Positions 1 to 11,958 of a stretch of 64,000 nt of DNA are shown here, piece by piece. This stretch comes from Setophaga petechia (taxonomy: Eukaryota; Chordata; Aves; Passeriformes; Parulidae), in NCBI GenBank assembly GCA_024362935.1, contig JANCRA010000019.1:1704001-1768000 (forward strand), read 5' to 3'. Below the pieces are notes generated by a model that had not been told where the DNA came from, searched no databases, and worked only from the letters and a program-made list of their open reading frames with translations. How positions within the stretch are numbered: the stretch's first letter is position 1; every line of letters starts with the position of its first letter. The translations under genes and the position numbers were made by a program.

Positions 1-1532
1 CCCTGCTAGTGGTGGACATGACCCACTGAAACATCAAAATTATTTTTTTATTTTTAATTTTTAATCAAATATTTCTAATTGATGTATGAATTTCTGTAAG
101 AAAAGCTCGCCTGTTGCTAGTCCTTTTATTGTGTTTGTTTTCTATGCTCTTTAATTTGACAGCTAAGTCTTTCTTATCTGTATCATGTCTAGTGTATGGA
201 GTTTGACTGATGTCAGTCAAGCTCAGTTAAGAACATTTTTAGGAGCTTCAATGATGATGATAAATATTGCATATTTTTTGCATCTTTGTCTTACAATGAA
301 GGCAATCAACTCTTTGGTAATTTTGGTTCTTGTATTCTAGATTAAGTATTGGTCTGTTTATTTCCATAAGATTGTTGCAACCAATGCTTTATGCAATGAA
401 CACCTCCTCCTTGGAAAACAGTGGCTTATCTTAATTTTGATTTAGGTTTTCTTTCATGGTAAAGAATGATTTGGGGTTTTCAAATATTTGGGGTTCTCAA
501 ACAGACCTACTTTCTTCAGTTTCCTTTTCCATTCTTACTATCACTGTCTTCCACTTTCAAATGAAACATTTTCAAGAATTTTTTTTTCTGATTTTGTTCA
601 TATCTCTTCAATAAGTGGTTGATACTGCAATTTTCAAAAAATAGTTTTAAAACATAGTTCAACAAATTTTAAGTTACATTTTTTCTTCTACTTGAGATAA
701 TTCCTTTCCACTTACCAGACATTGACTGCAAACCAGAATTGCTTTAGATGCCCTGAGGTACCTTGGCATGAGTAGAATTTTTAGAAGAAAGGTAGATTAA
801 AACTCCAAGAGAACTCATACTTGTCAGAAGAAGATAAGAAGGGATAGATACCCTGCAAACACATTTTAACGTAGGAATGACTAAATCTTCCACCAAAATG
901 CAAAAGTACCAATTTAGCTTTACCATAATTTGTCATTTTCCTAAGATGATGTTATGCTTAGAAATCTAACATTTAACTACATCTCAGTCCTTATTAGTTG
1001 ATGTAAGTATTTCAGTCATGATGGAAATGGGAAGAGTTGTCAGTGCATAATTAAGAAGTTTATTTGCACTGTGGTGTTACATCCCCCTCACCACATTTCT
1101 CTCTTGCTCTTTTTCATTCTCTCCATTCAACCTTTTCTCTAATTTATCATCTTTTTAATTTTTAGTGAAATTGTGTTTAAATAAAGATAGACAGAAGGAT
1201 TGCATAAAAGAATTTGTCTATGTCTCCCAAGTGGTAATTTCAACTTTTTCTATCAATATAAGACTGCATCCAAAATGTTGTTTAATAGATTTATTTTGAC
1301 CCTCATTGCATAGAAATTACAGAACATGATATATCACTATTCTAAAGAGAATTTAGAAGAAATATTAGAATTTTCAGTGCTTAAAAATACAACCACAGAA
1401 ATAGCTGAAGAATAAATATAGGTACAACATAGTGGCATAAACTTATTCGCATGACTAAACTTTTTGATAATGTTAATGATAGTTCAAAATTTCTATTGAG
1501 CTGTTGAACAAATTCAGCATGGAGGGCAGGCC

Positions 1533-1565
1533 TTATTATTTCAGGGCATAGCACTGAAATAATAA
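1533..1565. repeat. Perfect 12-bp inverted repeat (hairpin)
   Basis: The arm TTATTATTTCAG (1533-1544) is followed by a 9-base loop and its exact reverse complement CTGAAATAATAA (1554-1565). Base 1532 no longer pairs with 1566, so the match ends sharply at 12 bp. It lies in otherwise unremarkable sequence. No function is inferred. Confidence 0.8.
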
Positions 1566-3765
1566 ATTCACAGATTTAGGCAGGATTCTGAACAGAAATT
1601 CTCCCCAACTTCAGAGATTGTTAATGCTGTCCAGTGAATGCCAAAGACTACTTTATGATTCTACCTGCTGTCTTATGTGATACAAATTGATGGTATATTA
1701 GGTCTTGCTTCTATCCACAATCCAGAAGTTACTCAAGCAGGGAAGTAGCACAACCTCTTATGTACTGCTTTATTCTATGGCTAAGATATTATTTTCAGGA
1801 ACATTTCAACTCCCCCCACTTTCATCCTGCACTGCACCTCTACCCCTTTTCCACTTAGTTGACTAGAATTAGTTTAAGCAGATCAAAATTAATATAAAAA
1901 TGGTATTTTAACAGTATATTTATATTTATCAGTGAATTTTCTTGATACGCTTTTAGAATAGTGCATAAATAGTTGTGGTGAAAATGAGCAGGAAAGAAAT
2001 TGAGAAAATAAATATATGAAAATTTTTATTTTGGAAAAGTCAGTGGAATGCCCACTGATAACAATAACCACCAGTATAGATGGCATTTTCAGTTTTGTGG
2101 TTTGCACGTGAAGGTGACACTGCTTTTCAGGTCAGCTACAATTTTCTTTGCAAAAAACTGATTAAATTAAAAAGATTTTACGAGCTTACAGGCTTGAAAC
2201 AACTCATAAAACCACATATTTAATATATCACCTTTTCAATGTCTTTTGGTACAGACCACTTTTTGCACACTGATTTTTACTTCCAGTGTTTTGTCTAGGA
2301 GGAATATTAGCGGTGCACAGTGTGTTTGAGTTTAGAGACTAAAGAACTAAAAATCCAGTTCCCTGACTTTCATGGGTGTTTTATGTGCAGATGACTGAGA
2401 AATGAATGGTGCACATCTTGGTGCGCAAAACTTTGATTTTAAGATTTAATATAGCAGAGAAATGTCTTCTTTCTTAGTCTGTTCTTGCACATCCACTGAT
2501 GTTTGAAGTCTGTAATCTTTGACCCTTATCTTCTCAATTTCACTTCTTTAAAGAAATTCTTCAGCAAAGCATTCTAAAGTCAGGCAGGGAGAAGCCTTCT
2601 CCTCATCATGTTATATATATAAGGAGGTTCTGAAAGATTAATCAACCAGTTAATGCCATCATTTGTGAATCATTAATCCAGGAAATCTCTTTTCCCTTAA
2701 ACCTGAATGACACTTCGTTCAATATGTGTCAGATGTTTCTATTATCTGTTAAGCAGACGGTCTGGAAGGAATGCAGAATTTGTGAAGGCATATAAAAATT
2801 GGTTTCTGTTACTCTGAGATATGTACTTCTAGAAAGTGTACTCTGGTGTTCTTTAATAAACAGCCCATGTGTGGTATTTCTTCCAGAGGGATCAGCAGAA
2901 GCAAGAGGCTCTAGTAAATAGGATAGTGCAAAGAAACTCATCAAACAACACAAGACAACTTACTGTATTTCACATATGCAGTCCAGATTGTTTACCACAG
3001 TTTTAGAAACCACCTGGTATGTCCCAGCATCACCAAGATAAAGGCTAGCACTAAACCTTACATGGACATTTAACAATACTTGAAATTATAGAAAGGTAAA
3101 CTGCACATCCCAATAGATCTGTCACATTGTCCCAGCTGTTGGATTATATTTTAAGTTTCAGCTTGCATTGTGTGAGCTGAAAGTTTCTTAGCATCGTGAA
3201 TTGACATTAATATTAAAGAAGATGAAGACAAGCAAAGAAGAAAAACCTCTATCTCAGTTATGTCATGAGCTATTGCTCATTAGCTGACTATGTCTGGAAT
3301 TAAGTTTGCAGAATAAAGAAGTAAGTCCTTTGGAAGTGATGTCACATGTACCATGTGTTTGTCTGTCTGTGATAATCTTTACTTTATTCTCTGCAAGTCT
3401 TTATCTGAAGCTGCTCTTCAGCAGACTCCTTAATTTTAATGACTATCAGGGATTTAATCATTACATGATGAATCTTTGCCTCTTAAATGTGGATGGCTTT
3501 TACAAAGTGTTCCCAATTTCAGCAAGTAGTCTACTGCAGAATGACATTTATAAATTGAATACTTTTCAATTCTCCAGCTGCATTATATGATACTTAATAT
3601 ATTTTTGCCTCTAGAAATATCTTTAGAAATGAATATTTTTTATCTTTTTGAATAGAGAGTAAATTAGGTGAGAGAAAGGGATAAGTTCAAGAAGGATATC
3701 TCTGAAAAAAAAAAAGATATCACTGTTTGTAAAATATTGGCATCTTGTAACTTTAGGATTTTGGA

Positions 3766-3786
3766 TTTTTTTTTTTTTTTTTTTTT
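3766..3786. repeat. Poly-T tract (T21)
   Basis: An uninterrupted run of 21 T. No retroposed gene or SINE body is recognisable next to it on the minus strand, where the tract would read as poly-A. A simple homopolymer is the safest reading. Confidence 0.9.
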
Positions 3787-4360
3787 AGAAATTTTGTAAT
3801 CAAAAGAATTACTTAGCTCTTTTTTACTTTTACAAGCTAAATGTACACCAAAAGTTTGGGTCAGAGAAATATGTAGCAACTTTTACTGCTAGTCATAATG
3901 ATTTTAATTAAGTTTCCTTCTGAAATAACTCTTTTGAAGAGCTGAAATAGCTATTTTTAATGAATAACAATATTTTATATCAACATAGATTTGATTGCTC
4001 ACCTAATCTGAATCCTCTTTTCTTCAAGATTTGCCATTTTTAAATGATCATTGAAATTTTGTCTAAATAACTTACCATCTACAGATTGTACAAAGTTAAT
4101 TCCAATTCATTAGTATTCTCTGTTTAGAGGAAGTTTAAGATCACTCTGCAGAAGTCAATTTCTGGTTCCAGTACAGTTAGTTAGATCTTTACAAGCTGAA
4201 AATTCCAGAGAAATGGAATTGGTTGCCTGGCTCATGTGACAGCTTTCCCTTCTTGATTTGCTGACTGTAATTTTTTCAGTGTTCATGGATGAATGATATT
4301 TTTAGACACTTGTAATGAGTAAGCACACTCTTAAAATTTTTTTATGAATGCTGACTGCTT

Positions 4361-4678
4361 TTGTTAGCGTTCAAAAACACATAATCACGTAGTGATTATA
4401 TGCGGTGCTTTTTATTAAGAGCTCTGGGAATCGGGGTATTACAACCCAAATCTGATTCCGACCATACATTCGAGGTGAACGTGTTTTATACTCTATTGTT
4501 ACATAACTTTCATGTTAATTATTGAACTTATATTGTTCTATTGTATACATAGATTTCAGCTAAACATAGCCCCCGTTAAATTTCCAACATAGTTTCTCAT
4601 GATTCTTCTTATGGTTATATAATAATTGTACTTAATTACTAAACAATCATCACATCTAACAATTATATCATTTATCAT
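4361..4678 (-). mobile_element. Solo LTR of an endogenous retrovirus
   Basis: Read on the minus strand, this ~316-bp block starts TGATAAATG (plus 4677) and ends GCTAACA (plus 4362), giving TG...CA retroviral LTR ends. In LTR order it then shows a TATA box (TATAAAA, plus 4484-4490) and, about 70 bp downstream, a polyadenylation signal (AATAAA, plus 4411-4416). The short stretch after that would be the rest of R plus U5. A 7-bp direct repeat ACTGCTT flanks it at 4354-4360 and 4679-4685, but one T lies between each repeat and the TG/CA end, so the exact boundary or duplication length is unsure. No internal retroviral genes sit beside it, so it is a solo LTR left by recombination. It has more CpGs than its surroundings. 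An avian ERVL-like class seems likeliest from memory, but the family is not proven. Confidence 0.7.
4381..4399. repeat. 8-bp hairpin inside the LTR
   Basis: ATAATCAC (4381-4388) and GTGATTAT (4392-4399) form a perfect 8-bp stem around a 3-base centre. It lies just past the LTR polyadenylation signal on the minus strand, in the R/U5 part, where it would be in transcripts ending in this LTR. Confidence 0.65.
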
Positions 4679-7023
4679 ACTGCTTACTCGGGTGCAGTGA
4701 TCTGAGAAAACACAAAACCTAACATTTTAGAGTTCTATCTTTAACATTTTCAGGGCTCCATATCAGTTTGACTCTCAGAAGCTCAGTGACTCAGTTATCA
4801 TTGTTCTGGCAGCATAAATGGGCTTTAAAGTCAGCATGAATTACTTTTGCAAGTATTTTCAAACCTGTCTGCAGTAGTAGAGTAGCATAAAACTACCTAG
4901 TATAAATTAGAATTAGACTACTGCATTTTACTTATTTCAGTTTGGCCTTGATTTTTTGTGGATTTTTTTCTTAACTATGAAAATTTTGTTCATAATCTAA
5001 ATTTCCTTTAAAAATTTGGCTATAAGAATTTAATTTAAAAGCTTAAAAATTGCTTACAATCAGTCACCAGAGCATATAGCTTTTCCTTCCACATTTCTAT
5101 GCTTTAGCCCCAAACCAGAACTGTAAGATTTATTTCTCCTATTGAGGTACACCCCCATTTTTTCCTTTAAAGTTAATTGAACTTCAAAGTGGACTCAATG
5201 GATTCAAACAAACAGGGTTGGATTTCCTTTACATGCAGGTTCCTCCCTAGGTTATGGATCTGGGAAATACTTTTGTGCATCACAGGTCCTGAGTATCAGA
5301 CGTCTCTTGTTCTGGCTGCCTGATCAGTCCTTTTGGGTTGCCTGCTGCAGGAAACAAAGCAGAGTTGCAAGTTGAGAACAGGCATAATTTGGCTCCAAAA
5401 GCTGAGAAGATGTAAGGACAGTTGAGAGCTGTCATATTACATCTTCCCCAGTATCCATTCATCTCAGCAATGTGTCCTTGATTGACCTGAATCTTTTCCT
5501 TTAAAGAACCACTAGTTTTGCATTACTGTTAAAACGTGGCCTAGACAAATTTGTGTCCTAAAGGTATGAAATTCATGATGCAATTTGAAACACTTTATGT
5601 GTCAAATTCTAACAGTAACTATTTATTGCCTGAAGTTATAGAATTACTGTAGATTCATAAATTAACTTTTAAGCCCAAAATACAATTGCTGTATGATTGT
5701 TCTTCGGTATTATAGATTGAAAATTATTTTTAAATGGATTACATTTGCCCACAGTTTTGCCAACAGATTGATCTTTTGATGACAGTGGGAAAAAACCCAC
5801 CAAAATAACAGCAAGAGAAAATTGGTGTACTGACATGAAATAAATTGCTCTATATGAACAAGAATAATTACATATTTGAATAATTTATTATGTGGTAAAT
5901 ATGTGTCTTAAATCTCATTCAAAACAAGATGTATAAGAAAGAAGGTCACTAGAGATCTTTTGTGGGGGAGAAGCAGTGCAACAGATCAGAACAATATTTT
6001 AGAAAGAGGTTTTTTTTGCTTCTTGTCTATAAAGTTTTTTAATGTACCATCTTTTCTTTAATCAGTATTTTCAAATCAGTAAATATGCATAATGAAAAAG
6101 GTTATCTGTCTAAATGAGCTTAACCTTACCCTCTTCTGTGAATATATGGCTAACACTACATGCAGTACATACAGGGTTAAGTTGGTGTTACTGCCTAATA
6201 GGTAACATTCCTCAGGCCCTGCCTCTTTTAATCTTTTTGTCAAAACTTCCTTTGCCATGGATCTAGGACTTCTTTGGTTTTACTTGCATCAAATCCTTTC
6301 TTAATTGTTCTTGGTGTGACTTGATGCCCCTTAAAATTACTTCTTCCAGTGGATAATGCCTCAAGAAAGGAATGAACAGAAATATTTTAAATCAAGGGAT
6401 TATGCCAAAGCAAAAGAAAAAGAAAATGCTTCATTTTTTTAAAGTATCTAGCCAAGATATGGATTAATGGTCCATAGTATCTGTAGCTCTAATCAGACTA
6501 CTGAAGTGAATCAATTGTTGATTATTTGAAATGGATGGATGCGATATTGAAGCCTTCTCAGAACAATCTAAATTTCAAATTAAACTTGAAGACCGTTGTT
6601 TTGTCTCTGGCTATGAAAAGCCCTCAGGATTTATATATTTACACAAATTCCTTAAGATTTGCTAGTTTACTGCAGCTAATGACCACCCTCATTCCCCAAG
6701 TTGTGCTATAAGTTTTACTGTGCAACAAGCTCATCTGCACCTTTTAACGAGAATTAAATTACTTTCTTCAAATTCTTCAACATCTGCCCTCCATTTTTTC
6801 TTTATTATGCCAACAAATACATGGGGGAAAATAATCAATCAATAATGCTTACTGCTGGGTATTGTCTTATCTATTAAATACTGTTTTAGTTTATACTTTT
6901 ATTTTCACACTCAAAAGATAGATTTACTCTTCTGTGTCCCACTTTTCCTCCAGATGCTAGTTCAGAAGAGGGCAAGTTTTCTGTAGACCCAGTACCATGT
7001 TTTTCAACATTGTACTGGAGTAA
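4679..7023. other. Unique AT-rich non-coding DNA
   Basis: I see no supported gene or repeat here. Two 60-codon minus-strand frames (near 5.3 and 6.1 kb) lack any recognisable domain and are not flanked by convincing splice sites. Confidence 0.55.
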
Positions 7024-7110
7024 CACAGAATCCCAGATTCACAGAATTTTAGGGTTGGAAGAGGCATCTGGAGATAATCTAGTCCAACCTCATTTAGTTC
7101 AACATCCCTG
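7024..7110 (-). mobile_element. CR1 LINE 3' end fragment
   Basis: On the minus strand the element ends with two ATTCTGTG octamers separated by AATCTGGG-like sequence, the hallmark 3' terminus of avian CR1 retrotransposons (CR1 ends in short octamer repeats, not poly-A). Just upstream on that strand comes a block equivalent to the conserved CR1 motif 'GGACTAGAT..TCT....CCTTCCAACCC', seen on the plus strand as GGGTTGGAAGAGGC and AATCTAGTCCAACC. Similarity fades after about 7110, so this is a strongly 5'-truncated copy, typical for CR1. It contains no coding sequence. Confidence 0.85.
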
Positions 7111-9904
7111 AGAAATCTTAAATATTTTAGAACATCTCATAATGTGTTCACACAACTGACTCTATCCCTGCCTACCTAATTCTGGAGAGATAAATTACTC
7201 TTCAGACTGCATTAACTATTTTTGATTCACTCTCTTCTGCATTTCTTGGAAGCCTAGACATCTATCTCATACACTGCCACCTACACTGTTGAAATTTTAA
7301 GAGGAGAGCTCAATCCTATCTGGGGACAAACTGTCTTCTTTCTCATTTTTCACTGCCTGGCACAGAGTGGAACTGGAATGCCAAGTGTAATTACACTGTT
7401 AATTCAGACGTTACAACAGATATGGTGCATTACATGCAGGATCTCTCTGACACTGGAAGAGCTAGACAAGAAAGATGAGTTCACTTAGTGCTGAAAGTAC
7501 ACAAATTATTAGTTTCTGGGACTTTGAACTCATCTCATTAATGATTCAAGAGACTTGCTGTTGATTGTAAGTGCTGCAGTTGTTATTAATTGACTTGGAT
7601 CATCATTTTCCACAAAGATGATACAATAAGTTTAGCTTTTTAAAGAAATGTATCTCTTTCCCTTCTGAGCACAGGAACATTTCTTGGTTTAAATGATCAG
7701 ATTACTAAAGACACAGTATTTCTGGACATGTCTGTTTGATGTGCAGGTCTTTAATCCATGTATCTCTTCAGTGCCTAGAGCTGTTCTGTGAAGTCATACC
7801 CTGAGCTGGTAGCTCTTTACTAGAGGTCATGACCCAAGTGGAGCCACATTTGTTGGTTATAAATTGGATTTCTCATCTAACAGAAACTTACTTACTCATG
7901 CCAGCATTTAATGTAATAATACTGATGAAAATAGAACCCATTTTGCAAATGTGACTCCATAATTAAAAATTCTGTAAACCATTACTAGTGGTTACTGTAA
8001 ATAACTGCAAATGATCAGCTACACAAGTAAATAGAGAGAATTCTTACCAACTTATGAGGAAATAAAATCTGTATTCTAAAACTGAGCCACCAAAAGCAAG
8101 CAAGGCTTTTTTGGAGGTAGTGGTACACATATATGTCTTCATCATTTTTTGCTGGCTTTAGTTGCTCAACAATTTTCTTTTTATGTTGATGCTGTTTATG
8201 CCCAAGAGAGACTGCAAACTTTTTCAGTGGGGAATTTTTATTCCTTCATATCTTCAGCACATGCACAAAATGCAGTCAGCACTGCAGAGATCAGTATGAT
8301 TACTGTGAATAACTCTGTCCACACATATCTAGCAATGCTGAATCTCCCAGTCACAAACCATAAACCTTTCATGTAATCTGCAGGTTATGAACAATACTCC
8401 TCTCCTTGGAGCTGCTTTTTTAAGAATTCAGCTTTGCATAAGCAGCTAATGAGTGAAGGGTAAAGTTTTTATAGGTCATTGGGAATACATAAGCAATCAG
8501 TGCATTGAGCGTCACTTCTCACATACTGGACTCTCTTAATATTTGAATATTTGTACTACTGATTGAATATATATAGCCTTCGACATTCCATAAATAAAAA
8601 CTACAGTTTTTAAAATTTTTGGTTAGTTCAATTATTCTCTGCATTGGGAAAACCGACTTAAAAAAAACTCACAACCCCAAAAAAACTACTACCTAAAAAG
8701 AAAAACCCTAACACATTTTTTTGTGGTAATTAACTGTATAGTTCCATCTTTTTAGTATTTTGTTATATCTCTTCTACAAACGTAACTGTTTTCTTGCTGC
8801 CCTTTGACAAATTGCTAGCAAAGTTGGGAATTTTTACCAACTCCAGAATGGAGTAAAAAAGCAGCATAATCTTTAAACAGTGAATAATATTACAATATTA
8901 CTTTCTCTTATGTAATTTCATTTGAATTATTTACCAAAAAAATATAGAGAGATGTCTGTCTACATCTGGACTAGTTATCCTTCTGTCAATTTGTAGTTAG
9001 CTAAGAGAAACAGGCACTGCAATTAAAGTAGATACTAGATTGATAATCTAAAAAATAGAAAAAAAAATGGGCTCTTTGTCACAAGCAAACCTGATTGGAA
9101 GATGTCCTCTTTGTTAACAGTTTTTCTATATCTCACCTTAGGTATTTTTAAAATATTTGCAAGGAGATAAGTTAGAAAATTAGATAAAATCTTTACCGCA
9201 ATATTTGAAAGCAGTCATAAGATCAAAAAATACCACAAAACATAACATAAAAGGTGAGATAAGCTTGAACTCAAATGCATATAAGCAGTACATGCCCAGA
9301 GCTTTTCTTGTTGTCATTGGGTAAAGTCGTTTCTAACATCATAGTGAAGCCCTCAGCCTTACCCTTACCTGCAGCATAAACTGACCTGGCCTGACATTAG
9401 TCTGTATCTCACCTACCTACTGGTAGTGATACAGGTCTATACATTAGGTCACAGACAATTGCTTAGAATTTATAAAAAATAAAAAAAATTATCTCTAGGT
9501 AATCTGTGTCTTGACTGTTATTCAGTGAAAAGTGGAAGCCAGATCCTCTGCCCCTTACCTACGTGTCAAGGAAGCACAAATACAAATCTGAGAAAGTGTG
9601 AAATATTAGACTACTTCCTGAACCAAGACAGTGCAAGTATAATCACTAGATACAATCACTAGAAAATGGTCCTTGCTCGTGCATTCTTACAAAATCCAGT
9701 GAAAATCTAGAAGAAAAATCTGGAACGAGGTCTGCTATATAGAGAACTGCAAAGATTTTCAGCAGTTACATATCTCCTGAAAAAGGGTTGATGCTGGTTT
9801 CTGTAATGAAAAACAGTCCCTCTTTCTGTCTAAATTCTGCTAAAGGTAATGTCTGGCAAGAGCAAGGTAAATCAAATACCCCTTTCTCCCGAGCTGTGAA
9901 TTTT
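7111..9904. other. Unique AT-rich non-coding DNA
   Basis: No gene or mobile element could be supported. The 75-codon plus-strand frame at 8149-8376 has no recognisable family features. There are A-rich stretches around 8660-8710 and 9055-9070. Confidence 0.55.
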
Positions 9905-10640
9905 CTGCTATGTGATAAAGAAGTGCAACGCAGAAATCACAGATCTGTTAGGCTAACCTCAGTAACTGGAAAAAATTACGGAGAAGTTCACACTGGGTGC
10001 TATTGAAAGGCATTTAAAGGGCAATGCACTCATCAGGCACAGTCAACACAAATTCATGAAGGGAAATTCCTGTCTAACTGATTTGATATCCTTCTGTGAT
10101 AAGGTCACTTGGCTAGTGGATGAGCAGAAGGCAGTGAATGAAGTTTTTCTGGATTTCAGTCAAGTCTTTGATGCTCTTCCTCACAGCATCCTTCTGGACA
10201 AGCTTTCCAGCTGTCAGGTAAGGAGATACACAGAATGCTTGGTGAAGAATAGGCTGAAGGGCAGGGCTCAAAGTGTTTTGATGAATGGGCTAACATCTGG
10301 CTTGCAACTGGTCACCAGCAGTGCTCCCCAGGGCGCAGTTCTAAGGACAGTTCTGTTCAGCATGTCTATCAACAGCCTGGATGTAAGTTTGTTGGTGATA
10401 TCAAACTGGGAGGTGTTCTCACAAGGGACAAGTACAGCTTTGAGGTTGCTCTGGTTTGGATTTGTTATGAACACAGTGTTGAAAACCCCTATGTTTTAGT
10501 TACTGCTCAACAGCTCTTGTGCATCATGAACAGCATGAACTTCAACAACAAATGCTGGATTCTGAACCTGGGATGGAATAATGCCAGACACGAGTATAAA
10601 CTGGGAGGGGAGTGGCTGAAAATAATCTCAAAGGGCCTTC
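9905..10640 (+). mobile_element. CR1 LINE ORF2 fragment, broken reverse transcriptase
   Basis: Translation across three frames follows the CR1 reverse-transcriptase core. Around 9930-9975 it reads NHRSVRLTSVTGK (family pattern N-Y-R-P-V-S-L-T-S-V-G-K). From 10056 it reads KGNSCLTDLISF, then VFLDFSQVFDALPH (family pattern YLDFSKAFDTVPH, a catalytic Asp motif), then LKGRAQSVLMNG and SSAPQGAVLRTVLF (family pattern SGVPQGSVLGPVLF). A frameshift near 10383 moves the next motif out of frame: there KFVGDIKLGG stands where a functional copy has KFADDTKLGG, so the second catalytic Asp pair is damaged. It continues as MNFNNKCWILNLGWNNARH to about 10640. Endonuclease, thumb and 3' end are missing. With stops, frameshifts and lost catalytic residues this is a dead fossil, not a gene. 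Confidence 0.9.
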
Positions 10641-10873
10641 TTGACTTTCATATTTAATTTACCCATCACTACCATCACTAGAAAACACATTTCCATGAGA
10701 TCAATTGTTCCTTTTTTATTTTTTTTCCTTGAATAAAACATTTGAAACAATGAACAATAATATAAATGGACAGGAAAGAACAGAAATGACATTTAGACAC
10801 TTTAAAAACAGAAATTTAACACAAAGTGCAATACAACATTTTCTTCTTACAAATATAAGTAATTGTATTATTT
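10641..10873. other. Spacer between two CR1 fragments
   Basis: AT-rich sequence with no recognisable CR1 coding similarity, including a T-rich run near 10710-10730 followed by an AATAAA. It separates two CR1 pieces of the same orientation, so it is either host DNA between two insertions or a badly decayed or rearranged part of one element. Confidence 0.45.
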
Positions 10874-11185
10874 GTTGGATTCTGCACCTAGAATGGAGTA
10901 ATGCAAGGCACAAGGAGATGAACCCTGAGAAAAGTGATCTGGGGATGGTGTCCAGCAGGAGGCTCAGTGGGAGCCAGCACTGCCCTGGCAGCCCAGAGGG
11001 CAAACCTCAGCCTGGGGCACATCAAACACTACATGACCCAAAAGTCAAAAGAGACAATTATCCTGCTGTGCTCAGTGTTGGCATGGCCTCACCTGGAGCA
11101 CTGTGTGCACCTCTGAGCTCCATGAGTCAGAGGATCTGAAGGTCACTGAATGAGTCCAGAGGAGAGAAAAAAAGCTTCAAGATTT
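10874..11185 (+). mobile_element. CR1 LINE ORF2 fragment, thumb region
   Basis: A second plus-strand CR1 piece. Its translation shows CWILHLEWSNARHKE, then, one frame over, ALAAQRANLSLGHIKHYMT and LLCSVLAWPHLEHCVHL, matching the CR1 region after the catalytic motifs (family patterns ALAAKRANRILGCIK and LYSALVRPHLEYCVQFW). It ends near GTCCAGAGGAGAG (pattern for VQRR). It starts with the same coding block that ends the previous fragment (WNNARH at 10554-10594 and WSNARH at 10874-10914, offset 320 bp), so the two are not one simply interrupted copy. Frameshifts and a stop at position 11117 make it non-functional. Confidence 0.88.
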
Positions 11186-11920
11186 TTCTACTACTATGTA
11201 TTTGCCCTAATGACATTCATCTCAATTTTTCCATGGAGCAATATAATGATACTACCCTTCGAATGAATCCATGTCAAATATGTAACTTGGTCTCCCAAGA
11301 CTTTTGTGCAATGATTAAAAATATGCATTCTATAGATTCCTAAAATTGTACAAAATTATCTATATTTAAAGAGGTTAAACATCATTCTCATCTAGTGTTC
11401 TCCTTTTTTTAAAATCTTCTCATTCTTCTTGCTCTTCAGCCTCCCTCTCCTGACATCTTTCATTTTTTCATATTAAAATAAATGACAGAGATGATAAGGA
11501 AAGGGAGAGAAATAATAATTCTTTCTTCAACTTTCTTCAGAACATTTTTAAAAGCAAGACTTTAACACATACAGTAAGCCTCTCAGCTTTTGAAAATAGA
11601 TAATTTGATAATCAGCTTCACTATTAATTCTTACTCTATGATCCATCTATAGGCTTCTTCAAGTTAAAATTAACTGAAATGCGAAATTGTACTCATGGCT
11701 CCTTCTCTATCCTCCTTTCTCTCACAACGTTTCTGAAAACCAACATCTAAAATAATCCTGTTCACAACAATTTGTTCATGTGCACATGCAAAATTCTCTG
11801 AATCTATAGTTGCCATGGGAGATAGCAGATAGGCATCATATTATTCTTTGCCTATTCTTACAGTGTTTTAATGAAGAAAAACTATATTCAATCTTCCATA
11901 CTTATTTTCTTGTCTCTTTT

Positions 11921-11958
11921 GTTGTTTTTTTTCCCCAGAAACTGAATCTGAGGTAGGT
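11921..11958 (+). other. Splice acceptor/donor-like pair around a 14-nt micro-exon candidate
   Basis: A long pyrimidine tract ends in TTTTTTTTCCCCAG (acceptor AG at 11937-11938). Only 14 bases later comes GAG|GTAGGT, a good donor match (GT at 11953-11954). The reading frame starting ACT GAA TCT stays open without a Met to about 12143. Strong acceptors with a nearby donor mark neural micro-exons in vertebrates, but a decoy pair is more probable given chance in 64 kb. No host gene was identified to place it in. Confidence 0.2.

Larger units (their letters stand above)
1..4360. other. Unique AT-rich non-coding DNA
   Basis: No exon, RNA gene or mobile element could be supported here. Open frames on both strands stay under 100 codons and have the low-complexity, Phe/Leu/Ser/Lys-rich composition expected from AT-rich DNA read by chance. 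The only structured pieces are a 12-bp hairpin near 1.5 kb and a 21-base T tract near 3.8 kb, listed separately. Confidence 0.6.

Noticed and set aside
10056..10499. 147-codon plus-strand frame as a host gene
   Set aside because: It is a CR1 reverse-transcriptase fragment with frameshifts and a damaged catalytic motif.
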